In this document: positions 1 through 5,648 of the stretch, piece after piece
How positions within the stretch are numbered: position 1 is the stretch's first letter
Layout: each line of letters begins with the position of its first letter
Source: Clostridiales bacterium
GTDB lineage: Bacteria > Bacillota > Clostridia > Christensenellales > Aristaeellaceae
Assembly: GCA_012514225.1 (NCBI GenBank)
Contig: JAAZAQ010000069.1
Location: 1-6,631, forward strand
Length of the DNA: 6,631 nucleotides
Direction: 5' to 3'
Notes under the pieces: generated by a model
Databases searched by the model: none
The model's input: the letters and a program-made list of their open reading frames with translations, nothing else
Told to the model about the DNA's origin: nothing
Made by a program: the position numbers and the translations under genes

Positions 1-21
1 CGGATAAACTTGCACCTTTTT

Positions 22-31
22 CGCATATGCG
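22..31. repeat. Perfect 10-bp palindrome just upstream of the -35 box
   Basis: CGCATATGCG is its own reverse complement and ends 1 bp before the predicted -35 hexamer of the aminotransferase operon. Its position suits an operator or activator site. It shares the ATGC core with the second inverted repeat at 72-89, so one regulator might contact both. This is inferred from position and symmetry only; no regulator gene is visible in the window. Confidence 0.4.
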
Positions 32-32
32 C

Positions 33-61
33 TGGACAAGGCGCCGATGCCATGCTATGAT
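33..61 (+). promoter_or_regulatory. Sigma70/SigA-type promoter of the aminotransferase/amino acid transporter operon
   Basis: The -35 hexamer TGGACA (33-38) matches TTGACA at 5 of 6 positions. The -10 hexamer TATGAT (56-61) matches TATAAT at 5 of 6. The spacer is exactly 17 bp, and a TGC at 53-55 gives an extended -10 element. Transcription would start near position 68, leaving a leader of about 40 nt before the aminotransferase start codon. No other promoter-like sequence was seen between here and 3789, so this probably drives all four genes up to the ATPase. Confidence 0.7.
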
Positions 62-71
62 TCCCGGCACA

Positions 72-89
72 GATGCATAATCATGCATC
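72..89. repeat. Inverted repeat (7-bp arms, 4-nt spacer) in the early leader, possible operator
   Basis: GATGCAT (72-78), AATC, then ATGCATC (83-89) form a perfect inverted repeat. It begins a few bases after the predicted transcription start and ends just before the ribosome binding site at about 91-98. Such placement is typical of a repressor operator overlapping the start of transcription. In RNA it could also form a short hairpin next to the ribosome binding site. Which of these applies cannot be told from sequence. Confidence 0.45.
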
Positions 90-107
90 GGGAAAGGAAG
101 CCTGCCC

Positions 108-1280
108 ATGCCCCAGATCAGCGCCCGCACGCGGCGGTTCACCGAGTCGGTCATCCGCCGGATGACGCGGGTGAGCGACCAATATGGCGCCATCAACCTC
201 TCCCAGGGTTTTCCTGATTTCGACCCGCCCGCGGCGCTGACCGGCGCGCTGGCGCGGGTTTCCAGCGAAGGCCCCCACCAGTACGCCGTCACCTACGGCG
301 CGGAGGATTTCCGCCGGGCGGTCGCCGACAAGCAAGGCGCGGCCATCGGTCGGGCCATCGACCCGGAAACGGAAATCGTCGTCACCTGCGGGGCGACGGA
401 GGCGATGCTCTGCGCGATGCTGGCGGTGCTCAACCCGGGGGACCGGGTGGCGGTCTTCTCTCCTTATTATGAAAACTATGAGGCGGACGCCATCCTCTCC
501 GGCGCCGAGGCGGTGCACGTGCCCCTGCTCCCGCCGGCTTACGCGGTGGACTGGGCGGCGCTGGAAAGCGCCTTCATGGGCGGGGTAAAGGCGCTGGTGG
601 TGTGCAACCCCTCCAACCCCTGCGGCAAGGTTTTTACCGAAGAAGAGCTCACCCGCATCGGCGCCCTGGCTAAACGGCACGGCGCCTGGGTCATCACCGA
701 CGAGGTCTACGAGCACATCGTCTACCGGCCTCACGTCCACACGCGCCTTTCCGCCCTGCCCGGGATGTGGGGCAACGTCCTGACCGTGTCCTCCCTGTCC
801 AAGACCTATTCCATCACCGGCTGGCGCCTGGGCTACCTCATCGGCCCGGGGGAGGCGGTGGAGGCCGCGCGCAAGGCGCACGACTTCCTGACCGTGGGCG
901 CCGCGGCCCCGCTGCAGGCGGCGGCGGTGCCGGGGCTGAAATCAGGGCCGGAATATTATGCGGCGCTGCGGGACCTGTACACGCAAAAGCGGGACATCTT
1001 CCTGTCCGGGCTGGCCGCCATCGGCTTGCCGCACAACGTCCCCCAGGGCGCCTACTTCGTCCTGGCGGACGTGGGGGAGTGGCTGCGCCTGCCGCGCTTC
1101 GCGGGCTTTGACGACCTGGCTTTCTGCGAATGGATGGCGCGGCATCTGGGCGTGGCGGCGGTGCCGGGCTCCAGCTTCTTCCGCGAGCCGGTCACCTCCC
1201 TCATCCGCCTGCACTTCGCCCGGGGGGAAGACAGCCTGAAGGAGGCGCTCCGGCGGCTGGAAAGGCTGGGGGACCTATGA
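108..1280 (+). CDS. PLP-dependent class I/II aminotransferase, kynurenine/glutamine/methionine (YbdL-like) type
   Basis: This 390-residue enzyme transfers the amino group of an amino acid to a 2-oxo acid in the cytoplasm, using pyridoxal phosphate. The fold type I signature is complete: LSQGFPDFD at 31-39, the CGATEA phosphate-binding loop at 94-99, aromatic Y120/Y121 near the ring, NPSNPCG at 167-173 (N170), TDEVY with D198 and Y201, SLSKTY with the Schiff-base lysine K232, R240, and the substrate-carboxylate arginine R367 in SLIRLHF. The NLSQGFPDFD opening and the HDFLTV and YxQKRDI stretches resemble E. coli YbdL (methionine aminotransferase) and mammalian kynurenine aminotransferase/glutamine transaminase K. 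Length is normal for that group. The ATG at 108 is preceded by a GGAAAGGA ribosome binding site at 91-98. The gene overlaps the dehydrogenase by 4 bp (ATGA). The substrate is not readable from sequence; glutamine, methionine and aromatic amino acids are the leading candidates. Confidence 0.9.
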   Translation: MPQISARTRRFTESVIRRMTRVSDQYGAINLSQGFPDFDPPAALTGALARVSSEGPHQYAVTYGAEDFRRAVADKQGAAIGRAIDPETEIVVTCGATEAMLCAMLAVLNPGDRVAVFSPYYENYEADAILSGAEAVHVPLLPPAYAVDWAALESAFMGGVKALVVCNPSNPCGKVFTEEELTRIGALAKRHGAWVITDEVYEHIVYRPHVHTRLSALPGMWGNVLTVSSLSKTYSITGWRLGYLIGPGEAVEAARKAHDFLTVGAAAPLQAAAVPGLKSGPEYYAALRDLYTQKRDIFLSGLAAIGLPHNVPQGAYFVLADVGEWLRLPRFAGFDDLAFCEWMARHLGVAAVPGSSFFREPVTSLIRLHFARGEDSLKEALRRLERLGDL

Positions 1281-2401
1281 AGAAGGCGTCCAATCCCCAT
1301 TCGGTGACCGTCCCGCCGCCCCCGCCCTTCACCGTGGGGCCGGAGGCCTTCCTGGACCTGGCGCGCCAGCCCCTGCTTCAGGGCGGCAGGGCGTTGCTTT
1401 TGGGCGGCGAAAAGGCGCTGGCCGCGGGGCTGCTCCCCTTGCAGGAGGCGCTTGCGGGCGCCGGGTGCATGCTCACCGTGATGCCCTTCTCCGGGGAAAG
1501 CACGATGGACGCGGCGAAGGAGGCGGCCCATGCCGCCCGCTCGGTGGGCGCCTGCGCCGTCATGGGTATGGGCGGCGGGCGCGCGCTGGACACCGCCAAG
1601 GCAGGCGCCCACTTTGCCGGGCTGCCGGTGTTCACCCTGCCCACCATCCCGGCCACCTGCGCCGCGGTGACCGCGCTGTCCGTCGTCCACCAGCCCGGGC
1701 AGGAGGGGTACGACCCCTTCCTCTTCCTGGACGGCCCGCCCACGCACGCCTACCTGCACACCCGCATCCTGGCCGCCTCGCCCCCGGCCTTCCTGCGCGC
1801 CGGCATCGGCGACAGCCTCGCCAAGCACGTGGAGGCCTCCTTTAAGGCGACAGGCGCCGAATTGCCCTATTCCGACCTGCTGGGGCTGTCCGTCGCGCGC
1901 GCGGGCTACGACACCCTGCTGTCGGTGGGGGCGCAGGCGCTCTCCGACGCCTGCCGGGGCTCGGACAGCGCGGCCTACCGCCTAGCCGTCCAGTGCTGCG
2001 TGGTCAACACCGGCCTGGTCAGCCTGCTGGTGCGCGAGCCCTTCAACGGCGGGCTGGCCCACGCCCTGTACTATGTCCTGCACGAGCTGCCCGCCTTTGC
2101 CGCCGCCCTGCACGGGGAGATGGTGGCCTGGGGCAGCCTGGTGCAGCTGTGCCTGGAGCGGAAGATTCCGCAGGCGCGGGCCCTGCGCGCCTTCCTGCGC
2201 GCCCTGGGCAGCCCCGCCTCGCTTCAGGATTTCGGGACCCGGCCGGACGAGCCGGGCTTCCTCGCCCGCCTGCCCCTGGCGCTCCGGCAAAGCGATATGG
2301 AGGACGCGCCTGTCCGCCCCAGCCTGGGGATGCTGCTGGACGCCGTGCGCTGCGCGGAGGCGCTCGATTCCCCGGAAGGAAAGGAGGGGGCGGATGTTTG
2401 A
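1277..2401 (+). CDS. Iron-type alcohol dehydrogenase family oxidoreductase, GldA/HcxA (YbdH)-like, probable 2-oxo acid reductase
   Basis: This 374-residue protein belongs to the group III (iron-containing) alcohol dehydrogenase/glycerol dehydrogenase superfamily. The NAD(P)-binding loop GMGGGRALDTAK lies at 97-108. The metal ligands appear to be D179 (AGIGDSLAK), H262 (GGLAHAL) and H279 (LHGEMVAWG). Their spacings of 83 and 17 residues equal those of the GldA ligands as I recall them (D171/H254/H271), so the active site looks intact. The PTIPATCAAVTALSV stretch (122-136) is closer to E. coli YbdH/HcxA, reported to reduce 2-oxo acids to 2-hydroxy acids with NADPH, than to GldA itself. The start at 1277 overlaps the aminotransferase stop (ATGA). 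The same frame stays open upstream to 1130, but that part lies inside the aminotransferase. Five consecutive prolines at residues 13-17 are unusual. Paired with an aminotransferase, reduction of the resulting 2-oxo acid is the favoured role; glycerol or another polyol is the alternative. Confidence 0.82.
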   Translation: MKKASNPHSVTVPPPPPFTVGPEAFLDLARQPLLQGGRALLLGGEKALAAGLLPLQEALAGAGCMLTVMPFSGESTMDAAKEAAHAARSVGACAVMGMGGGRALDTAKAGAHFAGLPVFTLPTIPATCAAVTALSVVHQPGQEGYDPFLFLDGPPTHAYLHTRILAASPPAFLRAGIGDSLAKHVEASFKATGAELPYSDLLGLSVARAGYDTLLSVGAQALSDACRGSDSAAYRLAVQCCVVNTGLVSLLVREPFNGGLAHALYYVLHELPAFAAALHGEMVAWGSLVQLCLERKIPQARALRAFLRALGSPASLQDFGTRPDEPGFLARLPLALRQSDMEDAPVRPSLGMLLDAVRCAEALDSPEGKEGADV

Positions 2402-3071
2402 CAATTTCGGCCCCAACATCGCCCGGGTGCTGGAGAAGTACTGGGGGCTGTTCCTGCAGGGCGCGGGCTACACGCTGCTGCTGAGCTTCATCACGGTGTT
2501 CTTCGGCACCATCCTGGGCTCCGCCCTGGCGCTGATGCGCCGCTCCCGTTTCAAGCCCGCCAATGCCCTGGCCACCGGCTACGTGGAACTGATGCGCGGC
2601 ACCCCGCTGCTGCTGCAGCTGTACTTCTTCTATTTCATGCTGCCGGAGCTGCTGCCGCTGCTCAACCTGTCCAAGTTCGCCTGCGTTTCCATCGCCCTGG
2701 TGTTCAACTCCGCCGCCTACGTCTGTGAAATCGTGCGCGCCGGCATCCAGGCGGTGGACCCCGGGCAGACGGAGGCCGCGCGCACCCTGGGGCTCTCCGC
2801 CCGCCAGGCGATGACGCGCATTGTCCTGCCCCAGGCGGTCAAGAACATCCTGCCGGCGCTGGGCAACGAGTTCGTCACCGTCATCAAGGAGACCTCCCTG
2901 GCGTCCACCTTCTTCGTCGGCGACCTGATGACCCAGTACAGCACCGTCCGGGGCACCATGTTCCTTGTGCTGGAGCCCCTGGTCGTGGTCGGCGTCATCT
3001 ATTTCCTGCTGACATTCTTCCTCAGCAAGCTCGTCAACTCCCTGGAGAGGAGGATGAAGGCCAGTGATTGA
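2394..3071 (+). CDS. Polar amino acid ABC transporter, permease (His/Glu/Gln/Arg/opine family)
   Basis: This 225-residue inner membrane permease forms the channel of an amino acid importer. The N-terminal GYTLLLS (25-31) and [15 protein letters not shown] (65-79) motifs are hallmarks of the HisM/GlnP-type permease family. The EAA loop that docks onto the ATPase spans about 124-160 ([12 protein letters not shown] to LPALGNEF), followed by VIKETSLAS at 163-171. Hydrophobic segments lie at about 22-48, 68-90, 96-116 and 188-212. The start at 2394 has AAGGAGG at 2381-2387, 6 nt upstream, and overlaps the dehydrogenase stop by 8 bp. Reading further upstream in this frame only enters the dehydrogenase. 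There is a single permease gene, so it either works as a homodimer or needs a partner encoded elsewhere. The substrate is inferred from the family and the neighbouring aminotransferase. Confidence 0.93.
   Translation: MFDNFGPNIARVLEKYWGLFLQGAGYTLLLSFITVFFGTILGSALALMRRSRFKPANALATGYVELMRGTPLLLQLYFFYFMLPELLPLLNLSKFACVSIALVFNSAAYVCEIVRAGIQAVDPGQTEAARTLGLSARQAMTRIVLPQAVKNILPALGNEFVTVIKETSLASTFFVGDLMTQYSTVRGTMFLVLEPLVVVGVIYFLLTFFLSKLVNSLERRMKASD
3048..3066 (+). promoter_or_regulatory. Ribosome binding site that fixes a GTG start for the amino acid transporter ATPase
   Basis: AGGAGG at 3048-3053 lies 10 nt before the GTG at 3064. The ATG at 3054 is in frame with the permease, not the ATPase, and cannot start the ATPase. 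No other start codon lies near enough, and the family N-terminus ([16 protein letters not shown]) begins right after the GTG. The ATPase therefore starts with GTG and overlaps the permease by 8 bp, indicating translational coupling. Confidence 0.75.
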
Positions 3072-3789
3072 GACCATCGCCCTGTGCAAGAACTTCGGCG
3101 ACCTGGAGGTGCTGCGCGGCATCACCGAGACCGTGCGAAACGGGGAGGTCATCTCCGTCATCGGCCCCTCCGGCTCCGGCAAGTCCACCTTCCTGCGCTG
3201 CTTGAACCTGCTGGAGTCGCCCACCTCCGGCACCGTCGTCTTCGACGGCGTCAGCCTCACCGACCGCGGCGTGGACCTCAACCTCCACCGCCAGAAGATG
3301 GGCATGGTGTTCCAGCACTTCAACGTCTTCCCGCACCTGACGGTCCTGCAGAACATCACCCTGGCGCCGGTGCTGCTCAAGAAGCGCTCCAGGCCGGACG
3401 CGGAGGCCTACGCGCGGGAGCTGCTGGCCCGCGTGGGGCTGTCGGACAAGGCGCAGGAGCATCCCCGACGCCTTTCCGGCGGGCAGAAGCAGCGCCTGGC
3501 CATCGTCCGCGCGCTGGCGATGGACCCGGAGGTCATGCTGTTCGACGAGCCGACCAGCGCCTTGGACCCGGAGATGGTGGGCGAGGTGCTGCAGGTCATC
3601 AAGAACCTGGTCCTCCAGGGGATGACCTGCGTCATCGTCACCCACGAGATGGGCTTCGCGCGGGAGGTGTCCAGCCGCGTCCTGTTCATGGACGAGGGCC
3701 GCATCGAGGAGCAGGGCAGCCCCGAAGAGCTTTTCGACCGCCCGCGAAGCCCCCGCACCCAGGCCTTCCTCAGCAAGGTGCTCAGGTAA
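3064..3789 (+). CDS. Polar amino acid ABC transporter, ATP-binding protein (GlnQ/HisP family)
   Basis: This 241-residue cytoplasmic ATPase powers the importer whose permease precedes it. All ABC motifs are present: Walker [10 protein letters not shown] at 34-42 (K40), Q-loop Q84 in FQHFNVFPH, signature LSGGQKQR at 137-144, Walker B VMLFDEP with D161 and E162, D-loop SALDPE, and H-loop H194 in VTHEMGFA. The [13 protein letters not shown] stretch and the EMGFAREV and [12 protein letters not shown] endings are characteristic of the polar amino acid subfamily rather than lipid or metal exporters. Length is typical. It is the last gene of the first operon. The cognate substrate-binding protein is not within the window; the next gene encodes a phosphate, not amino acid, binding protein. 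Confidence 0.95.
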   Translation: MIETIALCKNFGDLEVLRGITETVRNGEVISVIGPSGSGKSTFLRCLNLLESPTSGTVVFDGVSLTDRGVDLNLHRQKMGMVFQHFNVFPHLTVLQNITLAPVLLKKRSRPDAEAYARELLARVGLSDKAQEHPRRLSGGQKQRLAIVRALAMDPEVMLFDEPTSALDPEMVGEVLQVIKNLVLQGMTCVIVTHEMGFAREVSSRVLFMDEGRIEEQGSPEELFDRPRSPRTQAFLSKVLR

Positions 3790-3807
3790 ATCAATCCGCC
3801 CGGCAGG

Positions 3808-3848
3808 CTTTACACAAACTTTACATGGACGGGCCTCCGGGTTTTACA
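3808..3848 (+). promoter_or_regulatory. Pho-box-like direct repeats (putative PhoB/PhoP binding site) upstream of pstS
   Basis: CTTTACA occurs at 3808-3814 and again at 3819-3825, separated by CAAA, so the period is 11 bp. A third TTTACA lies at 3843-3848, 23 bp beyond the second, with a degenerate unit between. Established Pho boxes have this geometry: E. coli PhoB sites are 7-bp repeats with 4-bp spacers, and B. subtilis PhoP sites are TTAACA-like hexamers with about 5-bp spacers. The last repeat ends 9 bp before a weak -10-like TATCCT at 3858-3863, and no good -35 hexamer is evident for it, as expected of an activator-dependent phosphate-starvation promoter. The repeats are seen directly; control by PhoB/PhoP is inferred. 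Confidence 0.68.
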
Positions 3849-3857
3849 TTGGGCGTC

Positions 3858-3863
3858 TATCCT
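3858..3863 (+). promoter_or_regulatory. Weak candidate -10 element for pstS
   Basis: TATCCT matches TATAAT at 4 of 6 positions and sits 9 bp after the last Pho-like repeat, the distance expected when a response regulator replaces the -35 contact. An alternative is TACATT at 3845-3850 with TTTACA (3820-3825) as -35, but that spacer is 19 bp. Neither is strong, so the exact start of transcription is uncertain. Confidence 0.3.
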
Positions 3864-3868
3864 GACGG

Positions 3869-3888
3869 TGCAAGCAGAGTTTGCTGCA
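3869..3888 (+). other. Small imperfect hairpin in the pstS leader
   Basis: TGCAAGCA (3869-3876) can pair with TGCTGCA (3882-3888) across a GAGTT loop, leaving one bulged A. It lies immediately upstream of the AAGGAGGA ribosome binding site (3893-3900) without covering it. It has no U-run, so it is not a terminator. It may stabilise the messenger or may be coincidental. Confidence 0.25.
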
Positions 3889-3908
3889 TCAAAAGGAGGA
3901 ACATCTGG

Positions 3909-4781
3909 ATGAAACTGCGTAAAATCCTGGCCCTGGTCCTGGCCCTGACCGCCGTAAGCGCGGTGGCCCTCGCCGAGTTTGACGCTTCCAAGACCATCGC
4001 CGTCGTTTCCCGCGAGGAAGGCAGCGGCACCCGCGGCGCCTTCATCGAGCTGACCGGCATCGCCACCAAGGACGCCGAAGGCAAGGAAGTGGACAACACC
4101 TACGCCGAGGCCGACTTCGTCAACGGCACCTCCCTGGTCATGACCACCGTCGCGGAAAACGAATATGCCGTCGGTTACGCGTCCCTGTCCTCGGTCCTGC
4201 ACAACGAGTCCGTGAAGTCAATCAAGGTCGACGGCGTGGAAGCCAGCACCGAGAACATCCTGAACCAGACCTATCCCATCGCCCGCCCCTTCAACGTGGT
4301 GACCAAGGGCGAGCTGGCCGACCCGCTCGCGAAGGACTTCATGGCCTTCGTGATGAGCGCGGACGGCCAGGCGGTCGTGGCCGAGGACGGCCTGGTCCCG
4401 GTGGCCGCCGACGCGCCCGCCTACACCGCCGCCAACCTGTCCGGCAACCTGTCCATCGGCGGCTCCACTTCCGTGGCCCCCGTCATGGAGCTGCTGGTCG
4501 AGGCCTATTCCGCCCTCAACCCCAACGCCGTGCTGGACGTGCAGTCCACCGGCTCCACCGCCGGCGTCACCGGCGCACTGGACGGCACCTACGGCATCGG
4601 CATGGCCTCCCGCGCCTTGAAGGACAGCGAGAAGGAAGCCGGCGCGGTCGGCACCGCCATCGGCATCGACGGCATCGCGGTCATCGTCAGCCCCGTCAAT
4701 CCTGTCGAGAACCTTTCGCTGGAGCAGGTGCGGCAGGTGTTCGTCGGCGAAATCACCGCCTGGGCAGACTTGAACCAATAA
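3909..4781 (+). CDS. pstS: Phosphate ABC transporter substrate-binding protein PstS, circularly permuted segment order
   Basis: This 290-residue exported protein should capture inorganic phosphate outside the membrane and deliver it to PstC/PstA. Residues 1-22 form a classic signal peptide (MKLRK, hydrophobic core, ALA cleavage before E23). The protein has no cysteine, so no lipid anchor. The phosphate-binding motif SREEGSGTR (34-42, equivalent to E. coli R135/S139-G140-T141) appears right after the signal peptide. It is followed by YAVGYAS (86-92), IARPFNVVTKG (124-134) and GLVPV (151-155), which in ordinary PstS form the C-terminal part. A linker of about 15 residues leads to GGSTSVAP (174-181), STGSTAG (203-209), GMASR (221-225) and GEITAW (280-285), which normally form the N-terminal part. 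All expected segments are present once each, in swapped order, in one unbroken frame. The start at 3909 is set by AGGAGG at 3894-3899. The frame is open further upstream, but only across the ATPase gene and the Pho-box region. Context (pstC, pstA, pstB) confirms the role. Confidence 0.93.
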   Translation: MKLRKILALVLALTAVSAVALAEFDASKTIAVVSREEGSGTRGAFIELTGIATKDAEGKEVDNTYAEADFVNGTSLVMTTVAENEYAVGYASLSSVLHNESVKSIKVDGVEASTENILNQTYPIARPFNVVTKGELADPLAKDFMAFVMSADGQAVVAEDGLVPVAADAPAYTAANLSGNLSIGGSTSVAPVMELLVEAYSALNPNAVLDVQSTGSTAGVTGALDGTYGIGMASRALKDSEKEAGAVGTAIGIDGIAVIVSPVNPVENLSLEQVRQVFVGEITAWADLNQ

Positions 4782-4784
4782 TCC

Positions 4785-5648
4785 ATGCGGCAGCGGAAAA
4801 ATCGTTCCGAAGGACTCATGCGGGGGCTGTTCCTGGCCTCCGCATGCGTCTGTGTTCTGGCGGTGGGCGTAATCTGCGTCTTCCTGTTCGCCAACGGCCT
4901 GCCTTTCTTCCGCGCCTATTCCCCGGTCGCCTTCGTCTCAGGCACCGAATGGGCGCCGCTCAGGGACGTATTCGGCATCCTGCCGATGATTGTCGGCTCT
5001 TTCTACGTCACCTTCGGCGCGCTGCTGCTGGGCGCGCCGGTCGGCATCCTGACAGCCATCCTGATGTCGCGCTTCGCCAGCCGGCCCGTGGTCCGCTTTA
5101 TGAAGCCCGCCGTCGCGCTGCTGGCTGGCATCCCCTCCGTGGTCTACGGCTTTTTCGGGATGATCGTGCTGGTGCCCTTCGTGCGCCACGCCTTTGGCGG
5201 CACCGGGAAGAGCGTCCTGGTCGCCAGCATCCTGCTGGCCATCATGATTCTCCCCACCATCATCCAGACGGCGGAGGCGGCCATCAGCGCGGTGCCCGGC
5301 TCCTACTACGAGGGCAGCCTCGCGCTGGGCGCCACCCATGAGGGCAGCGTGTTCCGCGCGGTCGTGCCCGCCGCGCGCCCGGGCATCGTGTCCGGCCTGG
5401 TATTGGGCATCGGCCGCGCCATCGGGGAAACCACCGCCATCATCATGGTCGCCGGCAACAACCCCCGCATGCCGGGGGATATATTGAAGGGCGTCCGGAC
5501 GCTGACGGTCAACGTCCTGATGGAGATGGGCTACGCCGCCGACCTGCACCGCGAGTCGCTCATCGCCACCGGCGTGGTGCTGTTCGTCATCGTGCTGGCC
5601 ATCAACTTCCTTTTTTCCTTCATCAACCGCAGGAGGGTGCAGCAGTGA
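4785..5648 (+). CDS. pstC: Phosphate ABC transporter permease PstC
   Basis: This 287-residue inner membrane protein forms the phosphate channel together with PstA. Six hydrophobic helices are visible at about 12-36, 65-93, 108-134, 143-165, 199-223 and 258-281. The AGIPSVVYGFFG motif (114-125) is diagnostic for PstC/PstA. The ATPase-docking loop runs about 176-215 (EGSLALGATHEGSVF to GIGRAIGET). The basic start MRQRKNR and length are typical of PstC. It starts 3 nt after the pstS stop and has no recognisable ribosome binding site. An internal ATG at 4818 has AAGGA only 3 nt upstream, too close to be ideal, and starting there would drop the basic N-terminus; 4785 is therefore preferred but not certain. 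The 3' end overlaps pstA by 4 bp (GTGA). Confidence 0.95.
   Translation: MRQRKNRSEGLMRGLFLASACVCVLAVGVICVFLFANGLPFFRAYSPVAFVSGTEWAPLRDVFGILPMIVGSFYVTFGALLLGAPVGILTAILMSRFASRPVVRFMKPAVALLAGIPSVVYGFFGMIVLVPFVRHAFGGTGKSVLVASILLAIMILPTIIQTAEAAISAVPGSYYEGSLALGATHEGSVFRAVVPAARPGIVSGLVLGIGRAIGETTAIIMVAGNNPRMPGDILKGVRTLTVNVLMEMGYAADLHRESLIATGVVLFVIVLAINFLFSFINRRRVQQ
5631..5647 (+). promoter_or_regulatory. Ribosome binding site that supports a GTG start for pstA
   Basis: AGGAGG at 5631-5636 lies 8 nt upstream of the GTG at 5645, ideal spacing. The GTG overlaps the pstC stop codon (GTGA), so PstC and PstA translation is likely coupled, matching their one-to-one stoichiometry in the transporter. Confidence 0.7.

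Noticed and set aside
1..107. A gene fragment, riboswitch or CRISPR element at the left edge
   Set aside because: No open frame with coding character, no repeat-spacer pattern and no recognisable riboswitch fold was seen; the stretch is explained by a promoter, two palindromes and a ribosome binding site.
2043..3380. Long minus-strand open frame (about 445 codons) across the dehydrogenase, permease and ATPase genes
   Set aside because: It lies antisense to three well-supported genes. Its translation is rich in Gly, His, Gln, Arg and Pro with no recognisable domain, the usual shadow of high-GC coding DNA.
3796..3845. Possible rho-independent terminator after the amino acid transporter ATPase
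   Set aside because: GCCCG (3798-3802) could pair with CGGGC (3830-3834), but the loop would be 27 nt, the stem only 5 bp, and the TTTT follows after a gap. This is not convincing, so some read-through into pst is possible.
3084..3908. Upstream extension of the pstS frame through the ATPase gene and the intergenic region
   Set aside because: The extension reads the ATPase gene out of frame and gives a low-complexity Arg/Gly/Pro-rich product. The signal peptide and the AGGAGG site place the real start at 3909.
3909..4781. PstS as a fusion, frameshift product or assembly chimera of two gene fragments
   Set aside because: The frame is unbroken, each canonical motif occurs exactly once, base composition is even throughout, and the junction at about 155-170 is a smooth linker. 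A single permuted protein is the simpler reading.
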